DNA of 22,471 bases from CAMBDR01 sp046597185 (GTDB taxonomy: Bacteria; Pseudomonadota; Gammaproteobacteria; Burkholderiales; Burkholderiaceae_D): positions 1 to 22,471 of the forward strand of contig JBKJLF010000097.1 in NCBI GenBank assembly GCA_046597185.1. Reading direction: 5' to 3'. The notes beneath the pieces are model-generated. The model had not been told where the DNA came from. It did not search any database and saw only the letters and a program-made list of their open reading frames with translations. Shown here piece by piece: positions 7,090 through 15,950 of the stretch. Each line of letters opens with the position of its first letter. Positions within the stretch are counted from its first letter, which is position 1. Made by a program: the position numbers and the translations under genes.

Positions 7090-10000
7090 TTATCCTTTCT
7101 TCAATCGTATCTCAACACAGGTACCCACCCCCAGGGTACTGGTAATATGAATCTGCCCCTTCAGCCTTTGCGTTACATGGTTGTACGCCACATGCAGGCC
7201 CAGTCCCACATGCCCGTGCATACCGCTTTTGGTGGTAAAGAACGGGTCAAACACCTTGGGCAAGTCTTCCGGGGCGATGCCGTGGCCGTCGTCGCGGATG
7301 GTGATGACAACGAAATCGCTGCCCTCTTCCTCGCAATCTTGCGCGCTGAGGCGCAAGGTGCCAGTGCGGCCATCGGTAAAGGCATGGTTGAGCACATTTA
7401 CCAGAATCCGGCTCAAGGTTTCGGTGAGTGCATCCGGCACCACTTGCATGCGCAAACCAGCGGGTGCGGCAATCTCCAGTTTATTGCCATTTTGCACCAG
7501 TTGGGTGTGTACCAGGGTGGTCACTTCGGGCAAATAATCAGCCAGTTCAATCTCGGCCACGCGGTCGCTGTCGGCATTGACTGAAATGGTTTTGAACAGG
7601 GCGATCAGCTCAGCGGCGCGGGTGGCGGTTTTTAATGCCAGGGCGGTATATTCCATGCCCTCTTCGGTGCTGGAATCGAGCACCGCTTTGCTTATACGGC
7701 CGCTGGCAACGGCATCTTGCAGGGTTTGCCATGCGCCTTCCACACCGGATATGGCCATGAGCGTGGTGCCCAGCGGGGTGTTAATTTCATGCGCAATGCC
7801 GGCTACCAAGCCACCGAGCGAAGCCATTTTTTCTTGCTGCACCAGTTGCCCTTGCGCTTGGCGCAGTGCGGCCAGTGCCGCAGCGTTGGCCAAGGCAATG
7901 GCACCATAGGCGGTTAGCGTACGAAAGATCAGGCGTTCGCGCTCACCGTAGGCATTTTGCTTGTCAGACTGGATCGACATGGCACCCAGTACTTTGTCAT
8001 CCACAATTAGCGGGGCGAACAGGGCGGTGAGCATTTGGCGGGTTCCAGGGATATGGGTTGAGTCGTTCTGCGGGTCGAAGTGCAGCAGCAAATCCTGGCG
8101 CTCGCGCACCGCCCTTGCTACGTTCGAGGTGGGGGAATCAAGCGCGATATTGCGCATTGGCATGGCCTGATCATCATCACGCCCAAACACCGCGTCAAGC
8201 GACTTGGCGCTAGTGTTCATGCGGTAAATGGTCATGGTTGGCGCATTGAGTAAACCGCCTACGTACAGGTAGAGCGCCTGGAATACGATCTCGGCATCCA
8301 GGTTGGCGGTAATCTCGCGCCCAATGTCGCCCAACTGGCGCAGGGTTTCCACTGACAATGCCAGGTCGGTATTTGATTCGTTCAATGCTTCAACGGCTTC
8401 GTTGAGTTCATGGTTGGCATCGACCAGCTCATTTTGCTTTTGGCGCAATTCGTGGGTAGCCTCTTTTACCTGCTGCTCCAGCACACGCTGGCGCTGGCGC
8501 AGATAGCGGGTGCGGGTTTGCACCAGTGCGGCAACCAAACTGCCCATCAGCAGCAACAACACCAGAGCGAACCACCAGGTTTGCCACCATGCGGGCAAGA
8601 CCCGGATAACAATACGTAGCTCGTGCTCACTCCAGTCGCCCGCGCGGTTGCTGCCACGCACCTGCAGCGTGTAGCGGCCCGGCCACAAATTGCCATACGC
8701 GGCGCTGCGGTGGTCGGCATCGGTATTGATCCAATCTTTTTCGTAGCCTTGCAGGCGATATTGGTAGCGGTTTTTATTGGATTCCGAATAGTCGAGGGCG
8801 GCGAATTCAATCGAAAAATTGCGCTGTGTCGGTTCAAGCGTCAGGCTGGCGCTGCTGCCTGAGCCGCTTTTTGCTAACAGCTTTGCCAACCCCTGCGGCG
8901 GCGCTACCGCACCATTGATTTTTAACTCGCTCACAATGAGCGGCGGGGCATAATCATAGGGCTTGAAGCGCGCCGGATCAATCACCACCACCCCTCTGGT
9001 GCCGCCAAAGAACAGCAAACCGTCGCGCGCCCGGGTATAAGAGCCAATCCACGGTGTGCCCAGGTTCATGCCGTCGGCAGGGGTGAGTCGATTCATACTC
9101 ATTGGGATTGTGCCATGCGGGGTCGGACGGATGGCCGCCCCGTCAATCACCCCTTCACTGGTCCAAATCCGGCCCTGGCGGTCTTCCAGCAGATTAGCCC
9201 CCAGGGCTTGGTCCGGCAAACCCAGCTCGGTACTGACATGTTCGAAGCGAGCAAGTTTGCCGTCCCGGTTAATCAATCGTTCCAACCCTTTGTCGGTGGC
9301 GACCCACAGGCGCTCCTGGCTATCCACCAGCAGACCCAGAATATTGTCGGAAACCAGCCCGTCCGGGCGGTTTGGCTCTGCGGCAATGCGCGTGAGGCCC
9401 TTCTGCCCCGGTTCATGGAACCACAAACCGTTGGTACTGCCGATCCAGACCCGGCCTGGCGGTTCTTCGGCCAGCGCACTGGCAATCAATTCGATGGCCT
9501 TGCCCTGTTCGTCCGTGAGCGGCTCAAAGCGCTCAGGCGGCGATGGTGGCATCTGTGCTGTCTGTGCGGTCTCTGGCGGCCGCCAGCGTGCCACCCCGCG
9601 CGGGGTTCCGGCCCACAGGCTACCGTCACGTCCAAGTAACAACTGGCGCACCGTTTGGTCGGGCACGCCTGGCACGGCTACCCAGTTAGTGCTGCCAGCC
9701 AATTGGCGCACCACCCCGGCTTCTTGCGTGCCGGCCCAGATTGATCCGTCCGGGGTTTGGGCCAGCGCACGAATGGTCGCATCCGGTAGCGCGCCGGGTT
9801 GACTTTTATCGGCCCGATAGCCGCCAACCAGACCTTGTTGGCGGTCAAAAATATCAATCCCATTGCCCTTGCTGCCAATCAGAAACTGGCCATTGGCCAG
9901 TTCCAAAATCGCCCTCACATCCGGATGGCTCAAGCCGTTTGGCCGTTTTACGCTGTGTCTGAGTACGCGCAGCATGCTGTTGTTGGCGTTCATGCGTTGT

Positions 10001-11061
10001 AAGCCGCCGCCCCAGGTGCCCACCCACAACCAGCCGGCCCGATCCAGCAGCAGTGGTTTAATATCGTTCAGTGCCAGGCTACCCACCATGGCAGGGTCAT
10101 GGCGCAGGGTTTGCAGCAGATGGCCGTCGTCAGCCGCAATCACGTTGATACCGCCACCCATGGTAGCGAGCCAGATTTGGTCTGGGGTCACTTGTGTTAT
10201 TCCAACCACCCAGGGGTGACTCAGTTGCGCCAGTGGCAACCAATTTACCTGCAGCGCTGCCTCGTCGGGTGGTGCAGGGTCGGCCGGCGCAACACCCGGC
10301 ATCAACCAGGCGGCACCGTGTTCGCCCGTGCCCAGCCAGAGCTTGCCATCCTGCGCCTGAAACAGGGTTTGCACATTTTTGCCCTTGAGCACAGTTTCAA
10401 AGCTTTTACCATCCTTGGCAAGGCGTTGCAAACCACTGCGGCCACCCACCCACAGGCGACCAGCCTTGTCCAGCAACAGGCTGCGCACTTTATTATCCAT
10501 CAGGCTATGCGGGTCGAGGCCATGTTTGAAATGGAAAAAGCGTTTGCCGCCCGCTGGCAGATAATCCAAACCCTGATTGGTGCCGATCCACATCCCGCCC
10601 CGCCCGTCAGCCACCACGCCCCAAACTGCGCCGCCAGAAAGGCTGTCCGGCACTTTATCATCATGCCGAAAATGGTCAAAGCGCTCGCTGGCCGGGTCAA
10701 ACACCGAAATGCCATCACCCAGCGTGCCCACCCAAAGCCGCCCATCTTTGGCAAGCGCTAAAGAATTAACATAATTGCCCGCCAGCGAAAACGGATCGCT
10801 GGCCTTGTGGCTAAATTTGCGGAAACGGTAGCCATCGTAACGCACCAGACATTGTTGTGTGCCGATCCAGATCAGGCCGCGCGCATCCTGCGCCAAGGCG
10901 GTAACGGGTTGGTTATCGATGGTTTGTGCATCGTGCAGGGTTTCAAATTCCGGTTCAGTGTAAGAGAAATCCCGCGCAGCATCGGCCGCAATAACAACAA
11001 ACGGCAACCAGACACTCAGCCAGAAAACCAGCCATTGCATCAATTTCAGATTTTTACCCAT
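7090..11061 (-). CDS. Two-component regulator propeller sensor histidine kinase, paralogue C
   Basis: 1323 residues, intact. Signal peptide 1-28; Reg_prop beta-propeller blades from about 40 to 700 (repeats such as GRLWVGTLGDGISVFDP); Y_Y_Y domain to about 822; transmembrane helix about 825-848; coiled coil about 853-907; GAF about 908-1063. HisKA has the H-box GIAHEINTPLGTTL with H1091. HATPase_c has DDGHGIAPEDLPKVFDPFFTT and GHVGLGLHVAY. There is no receiver or DNA-binding domain, so output must pass to a separate response regulator. Family knowledge: propeller/Y_Y_Y sensors often respond to polysaccharide breakdown products, but the ligand here is unknown. It heads an operon with the kinase starting at 7086. 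The first blade has GTQQCLVRYDG where the paralogues have GL. The ATG at 11061 aligns with paralogue starts; the ribosome binding site is weak. Confidence 0.96.
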   Translation of the reverse strand: MGKNLKLMQWLVFWLSVWLPFVVIAADAARDFSYTEPEFETLHDAQTIDNQPVTALAQDARGLIWIGTQQCLVRYDGYRFRKFSHKASDPFSLAGNYVNSLALAKDGRLWVGTLGDGISVFDPASERFDHFRHDDKVPDSLSGGAVWGVVADGRGGMWIGTNQGLDYLPAGGKRFFHFKHGLDPHSLMDNKVRSLLLDKAGRLWVGGRSGLQRLAKDGKSFETVLKGKNVQTLFQAQDGKLWLGTGEHGAAWLMPGVAPADPAPPDEAALQVNWLPLAQLSHPWVVGITQVTPDQIWLATMGGGINVIAADDGHLLQTLRHDPAMVGSLALNDIKPLLLDRAGWLWVGTWGGGLQRMNANNSMLRVLRHSVKRPNGLSHPDVRAILELANGQFLIGSKGNGIDIFDRQQGLVGGYRADKSQPGALPDATIRALAQTPDGSIWAGTQEAGVVRQLAGSTNWVAVPGVPDQTVRQLLLGRDGSLWAGTPRGVARWRPPETAQTAQMPPSPPERFEPLTDEQGKAIELIASALAEEPPGRVWIGSTNGLWFHEPGQKGLTRIAAEPNRPDGLVSDNILGLLVDSQERLWVATDKGLERLINRDGKLARFEHVSTELGLPDQALGANLLEDRQGRIWTSEGVIDGAAIRPTPHGTIPMSMNRLTPADGMNLGTPWIGSYTRARDGLLFFGGTRGVVVIDPARFKPYDYAPPLIVSELKINGAVAPPQGLAKLLAKSGSGSSASLTLEPTQRNFSIEFAALDYSESNKNRYQYRLQGYEKDWINTDADHRSAAYGNLWPGRYTLQVRGSNRAGDWSEHELRIVIRVLPAWWQTWWFALVLLLLMGSLVAALVQTRTRYLRQRQRVLEQQVKEATHELRQKQNELVDANHELNEAVEALNESNTDLALSVETLRQLGDIGREITANLDAEIVFQALYLYVGGLLNAPTMTIYRMNTSAKSLDAVFGRDDDQAMPMRNIALDSPTSNVARAVRERQDLLLHFDPQNDSTHIPGTRQMLTALFAPLIVDDKVLGAMSIQSDKQNAYGERERLIFRTLTAYGAIALANAAALAALRQAQGQLVQQEKMASLGGLVAGIAHEINTPLGTTLMAISGVEGAWQTLQDAVASGRISKAVLDSSTEEGMEYTALALKTATRAAELIALFKTISVNADSDRVAEIELADYLPEVTTLVHTQLVQNGNKLEIAAPAGLRMQVVPDALTETLSRILVNVLNHAFTDGRTGTLRLSAQDCEEEGSDFVVITIRDDGHGIAPEDLPKVFDPFFTTKSGMHGHVGLGLHVAYNHVTQRLKGQIHITSTLGVGTCVEIRLKKG

Positions 11062-11153
11062 GCTTTGTGATTATCTTTTTGGACTAATGTTATACGTTTT
11101 GAATCTTTCATCGCCGTAAGTCGCTTCGGCCTGAGTTTGTCCCTGTGCAAAAC

Positions 11154-11172
11154 CGATTCTACACCGGAAAAT
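11154..11172 (-). promoter_or_regulatory. Conserved promoter-like block upstream of propeller gene C
   Basis: Identical over 19 bp to 3081-3099 upstream of gene A, with -10-like TAGAAT at 11161-11156 and a possible weak -35 TTCGAA 17 bp upstream. It is the only stretch clearly conserved between the two upstream regions besides the palindrome. The predicted leader is roughly 85-90 nt. Confidence 0.55.
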
Positions 11173-11217
11173 CCCACCTTCGAATACCAACGCCCCAAAT
11201 ATGCCAGGAACACCAAA

Positions 11218-11263
11218 ATTGTACTTAAGTACAATAGGCCAATATCACCCACTCCCGTATAGT
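11218..11263 (+). promoter_or_regulatory. Perfect 18-bp palindrome (site d) and promoter for the secreted protein gene
   Basis: ATTGTACTTAAGTACAAT (11218-11235) is a perfect palindrome. On the plus strand the -35 slot is TAGGCC (11235-11240), which is poor, followed by a 17-bp spacer and TATAGT (11258-11263), a good -10. A poor -35 flanked by an operator suggests activator dependence (inference). The leader to the ATG at 11414 is about 144 nt. The same palindrome also lies about 57 bp upstream of the minus-strand TAGAAT of propeller gene C, so it could serve both directions. Confidence 0.7.
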
Positions 11264-11413
11264 GATTCCAAGGCGAGAATGCAAGCCAACAGATCCAACA
11301 AGTAGCCCTTGAGGACTGTAAAACGCATCACCAACCCAAGCATGGCGGGTGATACGTAGCACTCACTAAAACAATTAAACATCCACCTTTATAAAACGAA
11401 ACGAGGAGACATC

Positions 11414-12451
11414 ATGAAAGCCCATAACAACTTCCCAAGCAAGCCAACAACCCTGATTTTGGCCATCGCTGCATCCTGCCTGACCGTATCTGCCTTTGCT
11501 GCCCCGTTGGCCAAACGTGCCGACTATGCCGAAAAAATTTACAGCGAATACGCGGCCTCTGCCGACGATAAGGTCAGTTTTGACCTCAATGTCGTCGCCC
11601 ATGGCAAGCTCAAAGATTTGGCGGGCAAGAAGTTTGCCGACATCATCAATACGCCACAACGCAAGTTGACATCAAGCGACAACGGCTTTGTCACATCAAA
11701 CCATGCGTTTCAAAACGTGGTGGCCAATTCAGCAGAATTGGATGTATTAAGTAAAACCGTGGCCGACTTTGAAGCCGTTGGTTACCCGGTCGCCGAGGGC
11801 AACTACCGGGTGCTGGATGTGATTACCACGGTGGACCGTGATGTCAGCAGCCATAAGGCGATTGAATTTTGCTGGAAGAGCCAGTTCCACTGCGTGCTGC
11901 TGGACCCCAGCATTGAGTTTATCGACAGCATTGCCAACAACCGCATTCAGTTAATGGCCAAGGGTGCCGGCCCCACCGTCACCACCGTCGCATCTGGTGC
12001 CACAGCAGGCGTACAAGGCATCACGGGTGTCTGCGGCTTGGCTAGCAACCATGCATACAAGCAACGCACCCTCACCTACGGTGCGCGCAACCTCAAGTAC
12101 AAAAATCTTTTTGGTAGCACCCTGGTCAACAAGGATCTGGGCGGCCAGCAATCGGGCGTGAGTTGCGACGCCAGTTGCAAACCGCAGCCGTATGGCTACA
12201 GCAATGTATCGAGCGCCCAAGGTTATCTGGGCTGGCGCACCGCTTGCGCCAATAATTCTGGCTTGGGCATCACGGGCACCACGGCCAAATACATCGGCAA
12301 AACCATGTGTACCCATCAATACGCCGTTGCTGCCAGCGCATCGATCTCGGTGTTGAATTACGGCACCGCCGGGGTTGACCTGAAAGTGGATGTGGGTGGC
12401 AGTGTGGATGCCAATGGCGGTTATGTGTATGAATCGTGTGGTTATTTTTAA
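11414..12451 (+). CDS. Secreted Cys-rich protein of unknown function
   Basis: 345 residues. A clear signal peptide with hydrophobic core LILAIAASCLTVSAFAA has likely cleavage near residue 30. The mature protein has an Asp/Lys-rich N-terminal half, then a region with eight cysteines (FCWKSQFHC, GVCGLAS, SCDASCKP, TACANN, TMCTH, ESCGYF), consistent with disulfide bonds in the periplasm or outside the cell. Two cysteines cluster around 155-163 and the rest lie in the C-terminal 140 residues. I recognise no family or catalytic motif. ACGAGGAG precedes the ATG, a strong ribosome binding site. The gene stands alone between promoter 11218-11263 and a hairpin terminator, convergent with propeller gene D. 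Sharing the palindrome with the GH16 and PEP-CTERM genes suggests co-regulation with other exported proteins. Confidence 0.9.
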   Translation: MKAHNNFPSKPTTLILAIAASCLTVSAFAAPLAKRADYAEKIYSEYAASADDKVSFDLNVVAHGKLKDLAGKKFADIINTPQRKLTSSDNGFVTSNHAFQNVVANSAELDVLSKTVADFEAVGYPVAEGNYRVLDVITTVDRDVSSHKAIEFCWKSQFHCVLLDPSIEFIDSIANNRIQLMAKGAGPTVTTVASGATAGVQGITGVCGLASNHAYKQRTLTYGARNLKYKNLFGSTLVNKDLGGQQSGVSCDASCKPQPYGYSNVSSAQGYLGWRTACANNSGLGITGTTAKYIGKTMCTHQYAVAASASISVLNYGTAGVDLKVDVGGSVDANGGYVYESCGYF

Positions 12452-12488
12452 AGCGGGCTTGGCAGACATGCCATAACCTTACCCGATC

Positions 12489-12511
12489 AGCGCCACCGCA
12501 AAGGTGGCGCT
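12489..12511. terminator. Hairpin terminator between convergent genes
   Basis: A 9-bp perfect stem agcgccacc / ggtggcgct (12489-12497, 12503-12511) with loop gcaaa is followed on the plus strand by tttatgctttt. It lies between the plus-strand gene ending at 12451 and the minus-strand gene ending at 12512, the right place for a rho-independent terminator of the first. The U-tract overlaps the stop and last codons of the second gene. Confidence 0.8.
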
Positions 12512-15500
12512 TTATGCTTTTCCGGGTACACCCTGGTTTTTCAGTCGTATCTCCACACTGGTGCCCTGCCCCAGGGTACTGGCAATATGAATCTGCCCCT
12601 TCAACCTTTGCGTCACGTGGTTGTAGGCCACATGTAAGCCCAGCCCCACATGCCCATGCAGGCCGCTTTTGGTGGTAAAGAATGGGTCAAAAACCTTGGG
12701 CAACGCTTCCGGTGCGATGCCGTGGCCGTCGTCGCTGACGCTGATGACAACGACATCGCCACCCTGTGCTGCCTCAACCTGCGCGCACAGGCGCAGGGTG
12801 CCGCTGCGGCCATCGGCAAAACCGTGATCCAGCGCGTTCACCAAAATCCGGCTCAAGGCTTCAGTCAGTGCTTCGACCACCAGCCGGATGCGCAAACCAG
12901 CGGGCGCGCTCACCTCCAGCTTGCAGCCCTTTTGGGTAAGCTGGCTTTGTACCAGGTCGGCCATTTCCTGCAAATAATCTGCCAGTTCAATTTCCACTCG
13001 CTGGTCGCTCTCGGCATCAACCGAAATGGTTTTGAACATGGCAACCAACTCGGCGGCACGGGTGCCGGTTTTTAAAGCCAGTGCGTTGTATTCGAGCCCT
13101 TCTTCGGTGGTCGCCGCCAGCAGCGACTTACTTGGGCTGCCACTGGCAAGGGCCGTTTTCAGGGTTTTCAGTGCCTCTCCCACACCGGATATGGCCACCA
13201 GTGTGGTGCCCAGCGGCGTGTTGATTTCGTGCGCAATGCCCACCACCAGAGAACCCAGGGCAACCATTTTTTCCTGCTGCACCAGTTGCCCCTGTGCCTG
13301 GATCAATTCGGCGGTGCGCGCCTCCACCAGTCGCGCCAGTCTGCGCTGGCGTCGGCGCAGGTAGCGGGTGCGGGTTTGCACCAGTGCAGCGATAAAACCG
13401 ACAAGGCCCAGCAGCAGCATCATACCAAACCACCAGGTTTGCCACCATGCGGGCAAAACCTGGATCGGGATGCCCAGTTCATGCACACTCCATTCACCCA
13501 GGCGGTTAGAGCCGCGTACTTGCAGCGTGTAGCGACCGGGCCATAAATTGCCATAGGCGGCGCTGCGGTGGTCGGCGTCGGTATTGATCCAGTCTTTGTC
13601 ATAGCCCAGCAGGCGGTATTGGTAGCGGTTTTTCCTGGGCTCCGAATAATCGAGCGCGGCGAATTCAATGGCAAAATTGCGCTGTGCGGGGTCAAGCTTC
13701 AGGCTGGCGGCACGGCTGGTGGCACGGCTTGAACCCGCTGGCGGCGGCGGGCGTATCATCATTTCGGGTACCACCGCTGCGCCATTGATTTTTAGCTCGG
13801 TCACCACCAGCGGCGGGGCGTAATCATACGCTTTGAAACGCGCCGGGTCAATGATGGCCACCCCTTGCGCGCCGCCAAAGAGCAGCAAACCGTCACGGGT
13901 TTGAGTAGTCGAACCCAGCCAGGTTGAGCCGATATCCATGCCGTCGGAGCGTGTCAGCGTCGTCATGCGCAGTTTGCCGGGGCCACTACCGACAGGATCA
14001 ATCATCACTGCCTCGGTCCAGATGCGACCTTGTCGGTCTTGCTGCAAGTTTTCCCCCAGGGCTTGACCAGACCGCCCAAGCAGGGCGCTGATATGCTCGA
14101 ACCGGGCCAGTTTGCCGTCCCGGCTTTGCAAACGCTCCAGCCCTTTGTCTGTCGCGACCCAAAGGCGGTCGTCGCGGTCTACCAACAGGCCTGAAATAAA
14201 GTCGGAAACCAGGCCGTCCGGGCGGGTTGGGTCGGCGGCAATACGAATCACCCCGTTGCGCCCCGGTTCATACAACCACAAGCCGTTGGTTGTGCCGATC
14301 CAGATGCGCCCTTGCCCATCTTCAGCTAGCGCAATAACCAACGATTCCATCGGCTTGCCCCGTTCATCGGTCAGCACTTCAAACTGCATGGACGGCTTGC
14401 TCTGGCCTTTGCTGCCATCAGCGGCACCAGCCTGGCTGGCGGACTGTGGCGGTGTACCCGGCCGCCAGCGTGCCACCCCCCGGTCTGTTCCGGCCCACAG
14501 GCTGCCGTCACGGCTGGCGAGCAATCTGGGCACTTGTTGGCTGGGCAAACCCGGCACGCTCACCCAGGCCAGGCTGCCGGGAATTTGCCGCACCACCCCG
14601 GCCAGTTGGGTGCCAGCCCAGACTGACCCATCGCGGGTTTGGGCCAGCGCATAAACGGTCGAATCCGGCAGTGCGCCAGTTTGGCCCGGGTTGGCTCGAT
14701 AGCCGCCAATCAGCCCCCGTTGCCGGTCAAAAATATCAATCCCGTTGCCCTTGCTGCCAATGAGTAGGCTGCCGTCGGCCAGTTCCAGCAGACTCCTCAC
14801 ATTGGGGTGGCTTAATCCGTTGGGGCGTTTTGGGCTGTGCCTGAGTAGCCGCAGCATGGTGTTGTTGGTGTTCGTACGTTGCATGCCCGCCCCCAAGGTG
14901 CCGACCCAGAGCCAGCCAGAGCGATCCAGCAGCAGCGGTTTCAGTGCATCCAACGCCAAACTGCCCGCCAGTACCGGGTCATGGCGCAGGGTTTGCAGGA
15001 TATGGCCGTCGCTGGCTGCAACCACCATCATGCCGCCACCAGCGCTTGCCAACAAAATTTGATCGGGTTGCACTTGCGCGAACCCGATAATCCAGGGGTG
15101 GCTCAGTTGCGCCAAAGGCAGCCAGTGTACCTGCGGCGGTGTGCTGGGCGGCATCCCGTCGCCCAACCAGCCAGCACCGTGCTTACCCGTACCCAGCCAC
15201 AGCTTGCCATCCTGCGCCTCGAACAGGCTGTACACATTGCTGCCGCTGACGACAGTTTCAAAGCTTTTGCCATCCGGGGCCAGCCGTTGCAAGCCGCCGC
15301 TGCTGCCCACCCACAGGCGACCTGATTTATCCAGCAACAAGCTACGCACCTTGTCATTCATCAGGCTGTGCGGATCAAGGCTGTGCCTGAAATGCACAAA
15401 GCGCCTGGACCCAGCCAGCAGGTGATCCAGGCCATGATCGGTGGCAATCCACATTCCGCCGCGCCCGTCATTGATCATATCCCCAATCCTGCCATCAGTG

Positions 15501-15916
15501 AGGCTGTCCGGCACCTTGTCATCATGGCGGAAATGCTCAAAGCGCTCCGTGGCCGGGTCAAACACCGAAATACCGTCGCTGACGGTGCCAACCCAAAGCC
15601 GCCCATCATTTGCCACCGATAAAGCAAGGACATAATCTCCCGCCAATGAGGATGGGTCACCGGCCGTGTGGGCAAACTTGCGCAAGCGGTAGCCGTCATA
15701 ACGCACCAGGCCAGTTTGGGTGCCGATCCAGATCAGGCCGCGCGCGTCCTGCGCCAAGGCCGTGATGGGTTGGTTGTCTATCGTTTCGGCATCGCGCAGG
15801 GTTTCAAATTCTGGCTCGGTGAAGGGGAAATCCTGCGCCGCTGCCACCAGCGCCAACGGCAGGCAGGTGGTCAGCCAGAAAATCAGCCATTGCACATATT
15901 TCAGGATTATTTTCAT
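12512..15916 (-). CDS. Two-component regulator propeller sensor histidine kinase, paralogue D (no GAF)
   Basis: 1134 residues from the ATG at 15916, which I prefer to the upstream ATG at 15931 because MKIILKYVQWL aligns with the starts of paralogues A and C. Signal peptide, Reg_prop blades (for example GRLWVGTVSDGISVFDP), a Y_Y_Y domain (YRLLGYDKDWINTDADHRSA) and a transmembrane helix about 821-846 lead directly to HisKA with GIAHEINTPLGTTL (H896). HATPase_c has DDGHGIAPEALPKVFDPFFTT and GHVGLGLHVAY. Compared with paralogue C, about 190 residues of coiled coil and GAF between RTRYLR and QAQGQLVQQEKM are absent, so periplasmic sensing couples straight to the kinase. It starts 35 bp after a broken kinase gene (15951-16860) and may have shared its transcript. 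No response regulator is adjacent. Confidence 0.95.
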   Translation of the reverse strand: MKIILKYVQWLIFWLTTCLPLALVAAAQDFPFTEPEFETLRDAETIDNQPITALAQDARGLIWIGTQTGLVRYDGYRLRKFAHTAGDPSSLAGDYVLALSVANDGRLWVGTVSDGISVFDPATERFEHFRHDDKVPDSLTDGRIGDMINDGRGGMWIATDHGLDHLLAGSRRFVHFRHSLDPHSLMNDKVRSLLLDKSGRLWVGSSGGLQRLAPDGKSFETVVSGSNVYSLFEAQDGKLWLGTGKHGAGWLGDGMPPSTPPQVHWLPLAQLSHPWIIGFAQVQPDQILLASAGGGMMVVAASDGHILQTLRHDPVLAGSLALDALKPLLLDRSGWLWVGTLGAGMQRTNTNNTMLRLLRHSPKRPNGLSHPNVRSLLELADGSLLIGSKGNGIDIFDRQRGLIGGYRANPGQTGALPDSTVYALAQTRDGSVWAGTQLAGVVRQIPGSLAWVSVPGLPSQQVPRLLASRDGSLWAGTDRGVARWRPGTPPQSASQAGAADGSKGQSKPSMQFEVLTDERGKPMESLVIALAEDGQGRIWIGTTNGLWLYEPGRNGVIRIAADPTRPDGLVSDFISGLLVDRDDRLWVATDKGLERLQSRDGKLARFEHISALLGRSGQALGENLQQDRQGRIWTEAVMIDPVGSGPGKLRMTTLTRSDGMDIGSTWLGSTTQTRDGLLLFGGAQGVAIIDPARFKAYDYAPPLVVTELKINGAAVVPEMMIRPPPPAGSSRATSRAASLKLDPAQRNFAIEFAALDYSEPRKNRYQYRLLGYDKDWINTDADHRSAAYGNLWPGRYTLQVRGSNRLGEWSVHELGIPIQVLPAWWQTWWFGMMLLLGLVGFIAALVQTRTRYLRRRQRRLARLVEARTAELIQAQGQLVQQEKMVALGSLVVGIAHEINTPLGTTLVAISGVGEALKTLKTALASGSPSKSLLAATTEEGLEYNALALKTGTRAAELVAMFKTISVDAESDQRVEIELADYLQEMADLVQSQLTQKGCKLEVSAPAGLRIRLVVEALTEALSRILVNALDHGFADGRSGTLRLCAQVEAAQGGDVVVISVSDDGHGIAPEALPKVFDPFFTTKSGLHGHVGLGLHVAYNHVTQRLKGQIHIASTLGQGTSVEIRLKNQGVPGKA

Positions 15917-15950
15917 GCCAAATTTTCTCATTGACTGTCATATTTTCATT

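Noticed and set aside
9056..9802. 248-codon plus-strand ORF inside propeller gene C
   Set aside because: It is antisense to well-formed propeller repeats, has arginine/proline/serine-rich shadow composition, and lacks a start signal.
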